A stretch of DNA of 64,000 nt from Fructobacillus parabroussonetiae (lineage in GTDB: Bacteria > Bacillota > Bacilli > Lactobacillales > Lactobacillaceae): positions 1 to 64,000 of the forward strand of contig NZ_JAAMFL010000001.1 of assembly GCF_018437265.1 (NCBI RefSeq), in the 5' to 3' direction. The notes beneath the pieces are model-generated. The model had not been told where the DNA came from. It was given only the letters and a program-made list of their open reading frames with translations, and ran no database searches. Every line of letters begins with the position of its first letter. Within the stretch, counting starts at the first letter, position 1. Below, piece after piece: positions 1-10,414 of the stretch. The position numbers and the translations under genes are program-made.

Positions 1-248
1 CAGTCCCTCGCAAGGAACAATAATTAGTATACTGACTTTGCAGGGGCAGGTCAATGGTTTTTTTGCTTTTTTTATTGGACTTTTTGATTTATTTTCTTTA
101 ATCCTTTTTTATTATACTTTTTACTTTATTTTATTTAATATTTTTATTATTTTTCTCTATTTATTGATTTTTTTAAATAATTATCCACTTTTCGACCATT
201 TCTTTCGTATAATGTAGGTAGTTTATTTCGTTTGAAAGGAGCTCGCCT
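1..248. other. AT-rich intergenic region before the LytTR gene
   Basis: No gene is supported here. The stretch is very AT-rich with long T runs. A TATAAT at 208-213 is a plausible -10 box for the following gene, but I see no good -35. A single DnaA-box-like 9-mer TTATCCACT occurs at 181-189, too isolated to call part of the origin. Confidence 0.5.
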
Positions 249-995
249 ATGCCTTGCTACATTCTGTCGGACAATGGCAATGCCCGTCGTCTATTAAAGA
301 AAGTTTTGAATCAACCAATCTTTTTTGAAACACCTTCCGCCCTCCTTCATGCCCTTGGCCGAGTGAAGAAAGGACAGGTTGTTCTTTTGGATTCTGCCAT
401 TCGCGGTTACGAGTCAGCTGGTTTGCAGACGGCACAATTGATTCGTCAACAAGATCCCGATGCTCAGCTCATCATGATGTCAGATAACGCGGCGATGGCC
501 GCACGTTGCTTTGAGGCCCAAGTCGGCCTGATCGACTTTATTATCAAACAGGATTTTAACGCTCGTTTCTTTGATCGGCTTTTACGTGCGATTTCAAAGG
601 CGAATTCAAATCTTCGCCGAATTCTCAATTTACGTCCAGTGCCGATTCGTCTGCCAGATGGTCGGAGCACTCGACTCTTTGATTTAACACGAATCGTTTA
701 TTTCACAACGGACAGTGGCAGCCATCATCTGATCATCCACGAAGTCGACCATCAATCGCGCATTCGTGCCTCGATGCGTGATTTAGCTGCCTACCACCAA
801 AATCTATACCGCGTTCATTCTTCTTACGTGATCAACATTGCCTACCTCCATCTCTATCAGCCAAGTAAACATTCTCTGACAATGGTGACTGGCCATCAGA
901 TTCCAGTTTCGCGTCACTATGCTGGAGCACTTCGACAGGCACTACGCTGGCCGACTAACAAACAAGGGCTAGCAGAACCGGTTAATATTCACTAA
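249..995 (+). CDS. LytTR-family response regulator (AgrA/ComE type), orphan
   Basis: This 248-aa protein looks like a cytoplasmic transcription regulator of the AgrA/ComE/VirR group. Residues 1-110 form a receiver-like domain with a candidate phospho-acceptor Asp48 in VVLLDSA and a conserved-type Lys near residue 100. Residues about 130-240 are a LytTR DNA-binding domain, with the YRVHSSYVIN and IPVSRHY signatures of that family. The start is set by AAAGGAG 9 bases upstream. No histidine kinase gene lies beside it in the window, so it is an orphan here, although a partner could lie upstream of position 1. It ends at a bidirectional terminator shared with gyrA. The family assignment is firm; the signal and targets are unknown. 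Confidence 0.85.
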   Translation: MPCYILSDNGNARRLLKKVLNQPIFFETPSALLHALGRVKKGQVVLLDSAIRGYESAGLQTAQLIRQQDPDAQLIMMSDNAAMAARCFEAQVGLIDFIIKQDFNARFFDRLLRAISKANSNLRRILNLRPVPIRLPDGRSTRLFDLTRIVYFTTDSGSHHLIIHEVDHQSRIRASMRDLAAYHQNLYRVHSSYVINIAYLHLYQPSKHSLTMVTGHQIPVSRHYAGALRQALRWPTNKQGLAEPVNIH

Positions 996-1028
996 AAAAG
1001 TCGTTGGGACAATGTCCCAACGACTTTT
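996..1028. terminator. Bidirectional terminator between the LytTR gene and gyrA
   Basis: A near-perfect inverted repeat (996-1011 with 1013-1028) has A-run and T-run edges, so it can terminate both converging transcripts. Confidence 0.9.
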
Positions 1029-1039
1029 ACTTTGATCGT

Positions 1040-3520
1040 TTATTCTTCTGTTGTTTCGTCAGAAGCCGTTTCATTTTCTTCGGCTTCCATTGGTTCCAAC
1101 TTAGTAAATGTTGCAACCTTCGCATCATCTTCTAGGCGAATCAAACGAACACCCTGCGTTGAACGACCCGTGTTCGAAACATCGGCGATGGCAAAGCGAA
1201 TCATCACACCATAGTTTGTTGTCACCATGATGTCTTCGTCACCATCCACCGTGACCATGCCGGCCAACGGTCCGTTCTTTTCAGTGATTGTCGCGGTCTT
1301 GATACCCTTACCGCCACGACCCTTCACTGGGTATTCACTCGCTGCGGTCTGCTTTCCGTATCCCTTTTCGGTGATGACCAAAACGTTTTGATCATTCATC
1401 AAGATGTCAGCTCCGACCACTTCATCACCTTCACGGAGGTTGATACCACGAACACCTGCTGCAGCACGTCCCATCAAACGAACGGCTTCTTCAGCAAAGG
1501 TGACGGAATAACCATTATGTGTGGCAATAATAATGTTTTGCTGACCATCCGTTTCCAAAACCTTCAAGATTTCATCGTCTTCACGAAGTGTCAACGCCTT
1601 TAATCCTGAAGTTCGAATGTTGGCAAAGTCTTGCACCTTCGTTCGCTTGACCACACCCTTACGTGTGACAAAGAATAGGTTATCTTCACTCTCCGCCGGG
1701 TTTCCGTGAACCGTCAAGAGACTCTGGATGCCTTCATCCTGATCAAAGTTCAACAGGTTAATCACCGGAATTCCCTTGGCCGAACGACCGTACTCAGGGA
1801 TTTCATACCCCTTCATCCGGTAAACCTTCCCCTTATTTGTAAAGAAGAAGAGTGAGTCGTGCGTCGACAAGTTGGCTAATTGCGCAACAAAGTCTTCATC
1901 GTTCAAGTTCATCCCTTGCACACCACGACCACCGCGGTTTTGCGCTTTGAATTCAGAAGCAGCAACGCGCTTAATGTATCCATTGTGCGTTAACGTGACG
2001 ATAACGTCTTCTTCTTCAATCAAATCTTCGTCTTCGATGCTTGTCACATCACCGACCTGCAATTCGGTACGACGAGCATCACCAAAACGGTTTTGAATTT
2101 CAAGCAATTCATCATAAATCACTTGATCAATTCGTTCTTGGTGAGCCAAAATATCCTTCAAATCGGCAATCAAGGCGATTAATTTCTGATACTCGTCTTC
2201 GATCTTGTCACGTTCCAGTCCGGTTAAGCGAACCAAACGCATATCCAAAATCGCTTGTGACTGCTTGTCTGATAAGTCGTAACCGTCGATCAAACGGCCC
2301 TTCGCTTCGTCTGACGTCTTCGAAGAACGAATAATATGAATAATTTCATCAATGTGATCAAGGGCAATTCGCAACCCTTCCAAGATGTGCGCGCGGGCTT
2401 CCGCCTTCTTTAAGTCGAACTGTGTTCGACGACGCACAACGGAACGTTGGTGCTCTAAGTAAGCTTCCAAGATTTCTTTCAAGGAAAGAGTCTTTGGCGC
2501 TCCGTGGCTAATGGCCAACATGTTGAATGAAAAACCAGTCTGCAAAAGCGTTTGCTTGTAAAGGTTATTCAAGATCACGGAAGCCGAAGCATCCCGTCGA
2601 ACATCAATGGAAATCCGCAGACCATCACGATCTGATTCATCACGAATTGCCGTAATCCCATCGATTTTCTTGTCACGAACCAATTCGGAAATACGTTCGA
2701 TCAGGCGCGCCTTGTTAACGGCGTAGGGCAGTTCGGTCACAATAATCTGTTCGCGACCTGTCTTTGTTTGTTCGATATCGACTTTGGCACGAACGGTAAT
2801 CGTTCCACGACCCGTTTCGTAAGCCTTTCGAATACCGGCCTTTCCCATGACGATACCACCGGTAGGAAAGTCAGGACCAGGCAATGCTTCCATCAAATCA
2901 GCCGTCGTGGCTTCCGGATTCCCCATCAAAATGTGGAGGGCCGAAATCACTTCGCCCAAGTTGTGGGTTGGGATGTTGGTCGTCATTCCGACCGCGATTC
3001 CCGTTGCACCGTTGACCAGAAGGTTTGGAATACGAGCCGGCAAAACTTCCGGTTCACGTTCTTCACCATCGTAGTTCGGTACAAAGTCAACCGTATCCTT
3101 ATTGAGGTCACGAACCATTTCCATGGCGACTTTGGACAAACGGGCCTCGGTATAACGCATGGCGGCAGCGGAATCACCGTCGACCGAACCAAAGTTTCCG
3201 TGTCCATCCGCTAGCATGTAACGGTAAGAAAAGTCCTGTGCCATTCGGACCATTGATTCATAGATGGCAGAATCACCGTGGGGGTGATACTTACCCATTA
3301 CGTCACCAACAATACGGGCAGACTTCTTGTGGGGTTTATCAGGAGTGTTTCCCTGTTCAATCATCGAATACAAAATTCGACGGTGAACGGGCTTCATTCC
3401 ATCACGCACATCGGGCAGTGCACGAGCAACGATAACAGACATCGCATAAGACAAGAAGGATGTCTTCATCTGCTCCGATAGGTGGGTGTTTTTAATACGA
3501 CTATCTTGTTCTTCTGGCAT
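1040..3520 (-). CDS. gyrA: DNA gyrase subunit A
   Basis: GyrA is the DNA breakage-reunion subunit of the A2B2 gyrase, which adds negative supercoils behind and ahead of forks. The 826-aa length is normal. The N-terminal domain carries the catalytic Tyr context ([11 protein letters not shown]) and the quinolone region HGDSAIYE with the susceptible-type Ser and Glu. The C-terminal beta-pinwheel carries a GyrA-box-like QNRGGRG, which separates it from ParC. The tail is very acidic. The start has a GGAG site on the minus strand. It follows gyrB by 25 bases and is the last gene of the yaaA-recF-gyrB-gyrA run, ending at the terminator at 996-1028. Confidence 0.97.
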   Translation of the reverse strand: MPEEQDSRIKNTHLSEQMKTSFLSYAMSVIVARALPDVRDGMKPVHRRILYSMIEQGNTPDKPHKKSARIVGDVMGKYHPHGDSAIYESMVRMAQDFSYRYMLADGHGNFGSVDGDSAAAMRYTEARLSKVAMEMVRDLNKDTVDFVPNYDGEEREPEVLPARIPNLLVNGATGIAVGMTTNIPTHNLGEVISALHILMGNPEATTADLMEALPGPDFPTGGIVMGKAGIRKAYETGRGTITVRAKVDIEQTKTGREQIIVTELPYAVNKARLIERISELVRDKKIDGITAIRDESDRDGLRISIDVRRDASASVILNNLYKQTLLQTGFSFNMLAISHGAPKTLSLKEILEAYLEHQRSVVRRRTQFDLKKAEARAHILEGLRIALDHIDEIIHIIRSSKTSDEAKGRLIDGYDLSDKQSQAILDMRLVRLTGLERDKIEDEYQKLIALIADLKDILAHQERIDQVIYDELLEIQNRFGDARRTELQVGDVTSIEDEDLIEEEDVIVTLTHNGYIKRVAASEFKAQNRGGRGVQGMNLNDEDFVAQLANLSTHDSLFFFTNKGKVYRMKGYEIPEYGRSAKGIPVINLLNFDQDEGIQSLLTVHGNPAESEDNLFFVTRKGVVKRTKVQDFANIRTSGLKALTLREDDEILKVLETDGQQNIIIATHNGYSVTFAEEAVRLMGRAAAGVRGINLREGDEVVGADILMNDQNVLVITEKGYGKQTAASEYPVKGRGGKGIKTATITEKNGPLAGMVTVDGDEDIMVTTNYGVMIRFAIADVSNTGRSTQGVRLIRLEDDAKVATFTKLEPMEAEENETASDETTEE

Positions 3521-3545
3521 TTCTTACTCCGAATCAAGCAGTAGC

Positions 3546-5540
3546 TTAAATATCAAGATCTTGGACATAGACCGCGTTATCTTCGATAAATTGACGGCGT
3601 GGTGGTACATCACCACCCATTAACATATCGATAACAGAATCCGCTTCTTCCGCATCGGCAGGATCAACCCGCAGCAAGCGACGGTTGGCAGGATCCATGG
3701 TCGTGTCGGCCAACTGATCGTAATCCATTTCACCAAGACCCTTATAACGCTGAACCTTTGGTTTAGCGTTCGATGGCAGCTGTGCCAAGTAATCGGTCAA
3801 TTCCTCATCGGAATCCAAATAGGTCATGTTCTTCGAATTTCCGAGGGAAACACCGTAAAGAGGCGGCTGGGCAATGTAAATATAGCCAGCATCGACCATT
3901 GGGCGCATGTAGCGATAAAAGAGCGTCAGCAACAGTGTCCGAATGTGGGCACCGTCAACATCGGCATCGGTCATGATGATGATTTTGTGATAGTTTGCCT
4001 TGGAAACGTCAAAGTCTTTTCCAAAGCCGGCACCAAGCGCCGTAAAGAGGGAACGGATTTCTTCGTTCGCCAAAACACGGTCAAGCGAGGCTTTTCCAAC
4101 GTTCAAAATTTTTCCACGAATTGGCAAAATCGCCTGTGTCAAACGGTTACGCCCTTGCTTTGCAGAACCACCGGCCGAGTCACCCTCGACAATGAAAAGT
4201 TCTGAAATTTCAGGTTCCTTTGACGTATTATCAGCCAACTTACCCGGCAGGTTGGAAATTTCCAAACCGGACTGCTTCCGCGTCATCTCACGGGCACGCT
4301 TGGCGGACAAACGGGCCTTTTGCGCAAGTGATCCTTTTTCAACGATTTGCTTGGCAACCGTTGGGTTTTCCATCATAAAGCGGGCAAAGGTTTCAGAGAA
4401 CATCCGGTCAACCGCTTGACGGGCGTCGGAGTTTCCTAATTTCGTCTTTGTCTGGCCCTCGAACTGTGGGTCGGGGTGCTTAATGGAAACGATGGCCGTC
4501 ATTCCTTCACGGACATCTTCACCGGTCAAGGAATCACCGTTTTCTTTGATCATGTTCTTCTTACGAGCATAATCGTTAATCACACGAGTCAAAGCGGTTT
4601 TAAAGCCGGTTTCGTGCGTTCCACCTTCATAGGTGTTGATGTTGTTCGTGAAGGTCTTCAAGTTTTCCTTCACTTCCGTGGTGTATTGCAAGGCCACTTC
4701 AACAACAATGCCGTTTTCTTCGCCTTCCACGTAAACCGGTTGGTCAAAGAGAACTTGTTTGCCTTCATCCAAATAGGAAACGTATTCTTTAATTCCACCT
4801 TCAAAATGGAAAGATTCGGACAAAGGTTCATCCGGACGCTTATCCGTAATTGAAATTCGCAAGCCCTTGTTCAAAAAGGCCAATTCACGAACACGAGACA
4901 AGAGTGTTTGGTAATTATAAACCGTGGTTTCTTGGAAAATATCAGGATCTGGCTTGAAGTGGACAATCGTTCCACGTTCAATTGGGAGATCGCCGGACTT
5001 TTTCGTCATGGCCGTTTTAACACGACCCGTTTCAAAGTCCATGTAATAAAGCTGTCCGTCACGGACAACCTGCACATCCAAATTCGTCGAAAGGGCATTC
5101 ACGACAGAGGCCCCAACACCGTGGAGACCACCGGAAACCTTATAACCGCCGCCACCGAACTTTCCACCGGCGTGCAAGATGGTAAAGACCGTTTCAAGTG
5201 CGGGCTTGCCAGTCTTTGTTTGAATATCAACCGGGATTCCACGCCCATCATCGGTCACCGTAATGGAATTATCTTTTTCAATCGTCACGGTGATGTGTGA
5301 GGCAAAACCTGCGAGGGCTTCATCAATTCCGTTATCGACAATTTCCCAAACCAAGTGGTGGAGGCCCTGTGCCGTCGTTGTTCCAATGTACATTCCAGGG
5401 CGCTTACGGACGGCTTCCAAACCTTCCAAAACCTGGATCTGATCAGCATTATAAGCGTCAGCATCGGTGGTCATTTTACTTGCGTTTTCGATATCTTCAG
5501 CCGAAACCGCTTCGATTGCTTTGTTTTCTTCTTCAGCCAT
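3546..5540 (-). CDS. gyrB: DNA gyrase subunit B
   Basis: GyrB is the ATPase subunit of gyrase. The 664-aa protein has the GHKL ATPase domain ([29 protein letters not shown]) followed by the TOPRIM domain (EGDSAGG and [19 protein letters not shown]) and the C-terminal GyrB segment with the QRYKGLGEM motif. About 35 residues precede the usual [17 protein letters not shown] block, a slightly long acidic N-terminus. The start is supported by GAGGAG a few bases upstream. It lies between recF (17-base gap) and gyrA, and is probably co-transcribed with both. Confidence 0.97.
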   Translation of the reverse strand: MAEEENKAIEAVSAEDIENASKMTTDADAYNADQIQVLEGLEAVRKRPGMYIGTTTAQGLHHLVWEIVDNGIDEALAGFASHITVTIEKDNSITVTDDGRGIPVDIQTKTGKPALETVFTILHAGGKFGGGGYKVSGGLHGVGASVVNALSTNLDVQVVRDGQLYYMDFETGRVKTAMTKKSGDLPIERGTIVHFKPDPDIFQETTVYNYQTLLSRVRELAFLNKGLRISITDKRPDEPLSESFHFEGGIKEYVSYLDEGKQVLFDQPVYVEGEENGIVVEVALQYTTEVKENLKTFTNNINTYEGGTHETGFKTALTRVINDYARKKNMIKENGDSLTGEDVREGMTAIVSIKHPDPQFEGQTKTKLGNSDARQAVDRMFSETFARFMMENPTVAKQIVEKGSLAQKARLSAKRAREMTRKQSGLEISNLPGKLADNTSKEPEISELFIVEGDSAGGSAKQGRNRLTQAILPIRGKILNVGKASLDRVLANEEIRSLFTALGAGFGKDFDVSKANYHKIIIMTDADVDGAHIRTLLLTLFYRYMRPMVDAGYIYIAQPPLYGVSLGNSKNMTYLDSDEELTDYLAQLPSNAKPKVQRYKGLGEMDYDQLADTTMDPANRRLLRVDPADAEEADSVIDMLMGGDVPPRRQFIEDNAVYVQDLDI

Positions 5541-5557
5541 GATTCTCCTCTTGCCTC

Positions 5558-6679
5558 CTAGTGCTGTTCTTCCTCAATGGTTCCGTCTTTGACCAAAAAA
5601 ACTTTTGGCTCTTTGATCAATGACCGAGCGACTTCGGAAAGGGAGGGTGCGGTAATAAAGGTTTGTACTTTGTTTTCAATGGTCATCAGTAGATGGGTCT
5701 GCCTGGAGGCATCCAGCTCTGATAGCACATCATCTAGTAATAGGACCGGGTATTCCCCGGTTTCTTGGTGCATCAGGTCAATTTCACCAAGTTTCAAAGC
5801 GAGGGCCGCCGTTCGTTGCTGCCCCTGTGACCCAAAGTTCGACACGTCAACACCATTGACCTCAATGACAAAGTCATCCCGGTGTGGCCCGACCAAAGTC
5901 GTTCCCTGCTTTTTTTCACGGTCGGCCTGCTTTTTAAAAACAGCGTCCAGCGCCTGCTTGACCGTTTCTAAGTCGGTCAACTGAGACCGGTCAACCGCGG
6001 TCTTGTAAGACAGGACCAGCGCTTCTTTTTGATTCGCCACTTCGCCATGAATCCGGGCGGCAGCCTGCCCAAGCTCCGTCAAAAACCGCTTTTTTAAGAG
6101 CATTAACTTGGCAGCTAATTCAATTAGTTGCGCCGTTAAAACATCCAAAAATACCTGATCTTTCTTGCCCCCGAAGGACCAAGCCTTTAAATAGGCATTA
6201 CGATCTTTGAGAACTTTTTTGTATTGAGTCGATAACTGAAGGTAGGTTCGGTTCATCTGGCCGAACTCAATATCAATAAATCGACGTCGTACAGCGGGCG
6301 GGCCCTTGACCAAGTCGAGGTCCTCTGGGGCGAAGAGGATGACGTTTAACTGACCAATATAGGTTGATAAACGAGACTGGTCGAGGTGATTGACCCGCGC
6401 TTGCTTCCCTTTATTCGACCATGACAATGAAAGGTGAAGTTTCCCAAAGCGATTTTCAACCATTCCGGCAATTCGAGCCTGATCTTGTCCCCACTGGACT
6501 AAGTCTCGATCGACCTTTGTTCGGTGCGAACGGGCAAGGGCCAAAGCGTAAATACTTTCAAGCAAGTTCGTCTTTCCCTGGGCATTTTGTCCTAAAAAGA
6601 CGTTAACACCTGATTGAAACTTTAGGTCAGCCTGATCATAATTGCGAAAATGGTTGAGCTTAAGCTCTTTTAGCTCCAC
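5558..6679 (-). CDS. recF: DNA replication and repair protein RecF
   Basis: RecF is an SMC-like ATPase that helps load RecA at gapped DNA. The 373-aa length is typical. Visible motifs are the N-terminal LNHFRNY, Walker [10 protein letters not shown], the ABC signature-like GSQGQQRT, and Walker [14 protein letters not shown]. The start overlaps the end of the S4-domain gene by 10 bases, which implies translational coupling. The yaaA-recF-gyrB order is the classic origin-proximal arrangement of Firmicutes. Confidence 0.96.
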   Translation of the reverse strand: MELKELKLNHFRNYDQADLKFQSGVNVFLGQNAQGKTNLLESIYALALARSHRTKVDRDLVQWGQDQARIAGMVENRFGKLHLSLSWSNKGKQARVNHLDQSRLSTYIGQLNVILFAPEDLDLVKGPPAVRRRFIDIEFGQMNRTYLQLSTQYKKVLKDRNAYLKAWSFGGKKDQVFLDVLTAQLIELAAKLMLLKKRFLTELGQAAARIHGEVANQKEALVLSYKTAVDRSQLTDLETVKQALDAVFKKQADREKKQGTTLVGPHRDDFVIEVNGVDVSNFGSQGQQRTAALALKLGEIDLMHQETGEYPVLLLDDVLSELDASRQTHLLMTIENKVQTFITAPSLSEVARSLIKEPKVFLVKDGTIEEEQH

Positions 6680-7041
6680 GAAGCGGGACCAGTTGGGCGA
6701 TTTTTCGAAGTCTTTTTCTGCCCCGACTTCTTTTTAGTCTGTCCAGTTTTTTTAGCTGGCTTTTTGTTTTGCTGGAAACGGGCGAGGATGGCGGCCTTTT
6801 CAGCCCGTTCTTTCATCTCTTCATCCGATTCCTCTGCAATTTCAAAAACTTGCCCAGCCGTTTTAATCTGATCACCAGGATACAGCTTCTTGCCCCGGCG
6901 GTTTTCAGGTTCACCATTCAAATAAACCTCCGCTTCTGCTAGATAGGCTTTTGCCTGTCCACCAGAAGGGATGATGTTTTCAATTTTCAGCAATTGCTGA
7001 AGGGTGATGTACTCTGTTGTAATCGCCAAGCGCTCGGCCAT
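6670..7041 (-). CDS. yaaA: S4 domain protein YaaA/RlbA-like
   Basis: This small RNA-binding protein sits between dnaN and recF, as in other Firmicutes. Residues 10-70 match the YaaA S4 fold ([19 protein letters not shown], then [19 protein letters not shown]). The protein is 123 aa, well over the roughly 70 aa usual for the family, because of a Lys/Gln/Thr-rich basic tail from about residue 75 that is likely disordered and nucleic-acid binding. The start has AGGGG upstream. The neighbour order supports the call strongly; the exact ribosomal role is not proven for this family member. Confidence 0.9.
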   Translation of the reverse strand: MAERLAITTEYITLQQLLKIENIIPSGGQAKAYLAEAEVYLNGEPENRRGKKLYPGDQIKTAGQVFEIAEESDEEMKERAEKAAILARFQQNKKPAKKTGQTKKKSGQKKTSKNRPTGPASWS

Positions 7042-7076
7042 ATTTTTCCCCTAATTTCTTACAGACTTACCTTGTT

Positions 7077-7085
7077 ATTATACCA
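7077..7085 (-). promoter_or_regulatory. Extended -10 promoter for yaaA-recF-gyrB-gyrA
   Basis: On the minus strand the sequence reads TGGTATAAT, an extended -10 box about 35 bases upstream of yaaA. No good -35 is present. The dnaN terminator lies upstream, so the operon needs its own promoter here. Confidence 0.6.
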
Positions 7086-7189
7086 TACTTATCCTTATTT
7101 ACCCCTAGGAGGCTTTTTTAGCTCATTTTGTTCTTTTTGGGGACTTTCTCCTCTTTTAGTAAAAATTTGTCAATTGCTTTATAGCACAA

Positions 7190-7213
7190 AAAAAGACCCT
7201 TTCAGGTCTTTTT
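7190..7213 (-). terminator. dnaN terminator
   Basis: Inverted repeat of AAAAAGACC and GGTCTTTTT with a 6-base loop, directly after the dnaN stop codon; it has a T-run edge on the minus strand. Confidence 0.8.
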
Positions 7214-7214
7214 C

Positions 7215-8348
7215 TTAAAATGTTCGAACAGGCGTGACCAGCTGAAGTTGCTTATTATCCGTTTCACCTTCAGGAATGATGATAAATGGTCGTAAGTTTG
7301 TCGTGAACTTCAGTTCAACCGTCTTTCCTTGTAGAACACGGAGGGCGTCACGGACATAATCAGGGTTAAAGGAAATTTCCAAGTCGTCGCCACTAATTTT
7401 GTCAGCCGAAAGTGCTTCCTTGACCTGACCAACTTCTTGGGAGTTTCCAGACAGTTCCGCCTGCTGATCCTTAATGGTCAACAAAACCACGTTATTTCGT
7501 GATTCGTGAGACAAAAGTGAGGCACGGTCAATGGCACCGGACAAAACACCAGCATCGATTTCAATTTCCGTGTTGGCTTCGGATGGAATCAGCCGGTCCG
7601 TTTCAGGATAGTTTCCTTCAAGGAGGCGTGAGTAGAAGGTCGTATTACCAAAGGTAAAGACTGCCTGGTTAGCAGAGAGCTTAACCTCGACGACGTTTTG
7701 CCCTTCCAAAAGCGATTGTAATTCGTTAAAGGCCTTGGCTGGAATGATCACGGAAGCCTCATCAACACTTTCCGCACCAACTAGGGTAATAATTCGTTGT
7801 GACAAACGGTGGGAATCTGTCGTGACGGCTTTGATTTGATTACCAGACAGGGACAAGTGGATACCCGTTAAGATTGGCCGACTCTCTTGAGTAGAAGCAG
7901 AAATCTTCGTTTGGGCAATCAATTCGATTAGCTGTGCTGCGGATAGCTTTAAGGACTTCGTTTCGTTTAGTTCTGGTAATTTTGGATAGGCCGAACTTGG
8001 TTGGCCATTAATTTTAAAGGAGGCGGAACCAGAAGTAATTAAGGCTTGTAGCCCCTCAATTGACAAAGTCATGTTTGCTGCTGGCAAATGCTTGACGATG
8101 TTAATGAAAAAAGTTGCTGGTAAAGTAATCCCACCAGTTGATTCAATTGTTAATTCATTAGCGGTATCAGCCGCTGTCAAAGTCATTTGAATCGAGATGT
8201 CAGCATTTGATCCGGTTAGGACTAATTGATCATCTTGAAGGTCCAATTTTAAGTTGGTCAAAATTGGAATCGTCGTTTTCGATGAAATTGCTCGAGAGAC
8301 ATCGTTTAGGGCTTTGATAAAAGCTTGTCGATTAATCGTAAATTTCAT
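7215..8348 (-). CDS. dnaN: DNA polymerase III beta sliding clamp
   Basis: DnaN forms the ring-shaped dimer that tethers Pol III and many repair factors to DNA. The 377-aa length and three repeated clamp folds are typical. The N-terminus MKFTINRQAF and the C-terminal QLVTPVRTF match the family (the usual end is a LxxPVR[TS] type). The start has GGAGG upstream. It follows dnaA with a 180-base gap that holds origin elements. Confidence 0.96.
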   Translation of the reverse strand: MKFTINRQAFIKALNDVSRAISSKTTIPILTNLKLDLQDDQLVLTGSNADISIQMTLTAADTANELTIESTGGITLPATFFINIVKHLPAANMTLSIEGLQALITSGSASFKINGQPSSAYPKLPELNETKSLKLSAAQLIELIAQTKISASTQESRPILTGIHLSLSGNQIKAVTTDSHRLSQRIITLVGAESVDEASVIIPAKAFNELQSLLEGQNVVEVKLSANQAVFTFGNTTFYSRLLEGNYPETDRLIPSEANTEIEIDAGVLSGAIDRASLLSHESRNNVVLLTIKDQQAELSGNSQEVGQVKEALSADKISGDDLEISFNPDYVRDALRVLQGKTVELKFTTNLRPFIIIPEGETDNKQLQLVTPVRTF

Positions 8349-8528
8349 AGCACATGGCCTCCTTTGTGGCAGGTGCAGTTAATAAATAAATAGAGTAATA
8401 AATAACTAGTAATAGTAATAAGGGCTGCGGATTCCGGGGATTAGCGAAGAAGGCCCGGAATGGTCGCCTTTTGCCTGTGGATAAGTCCGTGTAAAAGTGC
8501 TGCTCAAACGAGCAAGTTATCCACAGCC
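8349..8528. other. dnaA-dnaN intergenic origin element: DnaA boxes and DnaA-trio-like repeats
   Basis: The gap contains two perfect DnaA boxes in opposite orientation, TGTGGATAA at 8476-8484 and TTATCCACA at 8517-8525. It also holds an AT-rich stretch at 8380-8421. That stretch ends in five consecutive trinucleotides TAG TAA TAG TAA TAA at 8407-8421, followed by a GC-rich block. Read 3' to 5', these fit the published DnaA-trio consensus. In B. subtilis the unwinding element also lies between dnaA and dnaN. The 54-base distance from trios to the nearest perfect box is longer than I would expect, so a degenerate box nearer the trios may be used. Confidence 0.7.
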
Positions 8529-9914
8529 TTATTGGCCGTTTCGTATGTCTTCGGCCAAGGCTTGGATCATTTCCTTCATGCGTGCCTCTTTTTCGACTTG
8601 CTCTTCGATTTTGGTAAAGGCGTGTGAAATGGAAGAGTGATCACGATCACCAAAGGCGTGGCCAATTTGCGGCAAGGACATGTCGGTCATCGTTCGCGTG
8701 AGGTAGATGGCAACGTGTCTTGCCATGACCAAGTCTGATTGGCGGCGACTTGACTTCATGTCATCAACCGTCTGCATGTAGTAGGCGGCAACGACCTGTT
8801 GAATACGATCAACCGTTACCACCGTTTTTTTGTTGGCGTTGATCTCATCCAGAATGCTTTTAGCGGTTTCAATGGTTGCTGGTTTGTTCATGAAGCGAAT
8901 CTTTGCTTCGAACTTGTGAAAGGCACCTTCCAATGTTCGAACGTTGTCGTCGACGGATTCACCAATTAATTGAAGAACGTCGTTTGGAATGTCCAAATCA
9001 TTTTGGTCCTGAAGATTTCTTAGAATGGCCACTCGGGTTTGGACATCGGGCTTTTGAATGTCCGATGTAATCCCTTGTTCAAAGCGGGACTTCAGTCGGT
9101 CTTGCAAATCGGGAATATCGTTTGGATAACGATCCGAGGTCATGACAATCTGTTTGTTGGCTTTTGTTAAGGCATTGAAGGTATTAAAGAACTCTTCTTG
9201 CACTTGTGGTTTGCCGGCCCAGAACTGGATATCGTCGACAAGTAACATGTCGAGCGAACGGTAGGTCTTTTTGAAGAGGGCGGTGGCATTGGTATCGCCA
9301 CCCTTACGAAGCGAGTTCGTAAAATCGTTTAGGAAGTCTTCGGCAGTTGCGTACTTAATCCGCGCGTTGGGATTGTCTTTGGCGTACTTGTTTCCGATGG
9401 CTTGCATTAAGTGGGTCTTACCAAGTCCGACACCACCGTAGATGAGGTAGGGGTTATAGACTTTTCCAGGACCTTCGGCCACTGCTTGGGCAATGGCCCG
9501 TGCATTTTCGTTACCTGAACCAATAACGAAATGGTCAAAGGTAAAGTCGGGGTTTAACCCGGCATCTTGTGAGAAGGGAATGTGTTGTTCACTTTCTTCT
9601 AAAGGTTTTGCAGCCGATGTTGCTGGGCTTTCTTGCAAGTTGTTACTGTCATCGGTCTTTTGGAATTCTGGTCGAATGAACTTACCAGTTTCTTTGTTAG
9701 CGTACTCAACAAATTTCATGGCAATTTCCGTGTTCCACTGATCGATAATCTTATCTGCAAATTCGCCTGGTACCTTTAAAATGAAACGGTTACTTTCAAT
9801 ACCAACGGGGGTCAGGGGATCGACGAAGGAGCCGAAGCTAATGGCGCCAAGGTCCTGGTAGAGTGAAAAACTGACTTTGTCCCATAATTCGGTTGAGTTG
9901 AGGTTGTCAGACAT
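8529..9914 (-). CDS. dnaA: Chromosomal replication initiator DnaA
   Basis: DnaA binds origin boxes, melts oriC and recruits the helicase. From MSDNLNSTELWDK the protein is 461 aa, normal for the family. Domain I occupies about residues 1-90. The AAA+ domain has Walker A GGVGLGKTH and Walker B LLVDDIQFW, and the C-terminal HTH carries the DnaA signature around GDRDHSSISHAF. The frame stays open 54 codons further upstream, but those residues are unlike DnaA and cross the origin; the chosen ATG has TGGAG 7 bases before it. The gene reads away from oriC. Confidence 0.97.
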   Translation of the reverse strand: MSDNLNSTELWDKVSFSLYQDLGAISFGSFVDPLTPVGIESNRFILKVPGEFADKIIDQWNTEIAMKFVEYANKETGKFIRPEFQKTDDSNNLQESPATSAAKPLEESEQHIPFSQDAGLNPDFTFDHFVIGSGNENARAIAQAVAEGPGKVYNPYLIYGGVGLGKTHLMQAIGNKYAKDNPNARIKYATAEDFLNDFTNSLRKGGDTNATALFKKTYRSLDMLLVDDIQFWAGKPQVQEEFFNTFNALTKANKQIVMTSDRYPNDIPDLQDRLKSRFEQGITSDIQKPDVQTRVAILRNLQDQNDLDIPNDVLQLIGESVDDNVRTLEGAFHKFEAKIRFMNKPATIETAKSILDEINANKKTVVTVDRIQQVVAAYYMQTVDDMKSSRRQSDLVMARHVAIYLTRTMTDMSLPQIGHAFGDRDHSSISHAFTKIEEQVEKEARMKEMIQALAEDIRNGQ

Positions 9915-9962
9915 GAAAATCTCCAAAAATGTGATATGAGGAAGGGTTGTTTCGTTAAAAAT

Positions 9963-9971
9963 AGTATAGCA
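9963..9971 (-). promoter_or_regulatory. dnaA promoter, extended -10
   Basis: The minus strand reads TGCTATACT about 50 bases upstream of dnaA. A DnaA-box-like TTTTCCACA at 9993-10001 lies where the -35 region would be, which suggests autoregulation. Confidence 0.6.
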
Positions 9972-9984
9972 AAAAAAAGAGACC

Positions 9985-10290
9985 AAGCCTAGTTTTCCAC
10001 AGAAATGAAAAGAAAAGGAAAGAAATCCCCAGAAGTGGGTAAAAAAAGAGGGCTTTGTGGATAGAAAAGGGAACAAAAATTCGGTTTATCCACAAATCCC
10101 AAGACTTTTCCACAGGAAGAATGGCGACTTTATCCACTTTCTTCTCCTTATCAACGTTTTCCACAGAAAAACATCCACAGCCTGTGGATATGTGGATAAG
10201 TTGTGTAAAAGAGCGGGATAACGCGATTTTTTCCGCCCCTTATGCAAGCCCTTTGGATTGAACTTGCATAAGTCCGTGGATAAGTTTTTT
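9985..10290. other. Replication origin oriC: DnaA box cluster between dnaA and rpmH
   Basis: About ten DnaA boxes or close variants are visible: TTTTCCACA 9993, TGTGGATAG 10056, TTATCCACA 10086, TTTTCCACA 10106, TTATCCACT 10130, TTTTCCACA 10157, ACATCCACA 10171, TGTGGATAT 10183, TGTGGATAA 10191 and CGTGGATAA 10275 (start positions). The boxes lie in both orientations, between divergent dnaA and rpmH. Gene strand bias flips here, as expected at a bidirectional origin. Confidence 0.93.
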
Positions 10291-10330
10291 CCTTTATATA
10301 GGATTTCTTTTTGAACTTCGCTTGCTTTGC

Positions 10331-10359
10331 TTGTCAGGCTGGGCCATCCATGGTATGAT
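10331..10359 (+). promoter_or_regulatory. rpmH promoter
   Basis: TTGTCA at 10331-10336, a 17-base spacer and TATGAT at 10354-10359 with an upstream TG (extended -10). Confidence 0.8.
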
Positions 10360-10414
10360 TAATCTCGAATTGCAAAGAAATTTGCAGACAAATAGTTAAT
10401 GGAGGTAAATCCTA

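Noticed and set aside
181-189. Isolated DnaA-box-like 9-mer
   Set aside because: A single copy with one mismatch, far from the origin; chance occurrence is likely in AT-rich DNA.
2768-3214. 148-aa plus-strand ORF opposite gyrA
   Set aside because: Shadow of the gyrA coding frame with no family resemblance.
9915-10076. N-terminal extension of dnaA by 54 codons
   Set aside because: The residues are hydrophobic and unlike DnaA, the region holds origin boxes and the dnaA promoter, and the internal ATG has a correct ribosome site.
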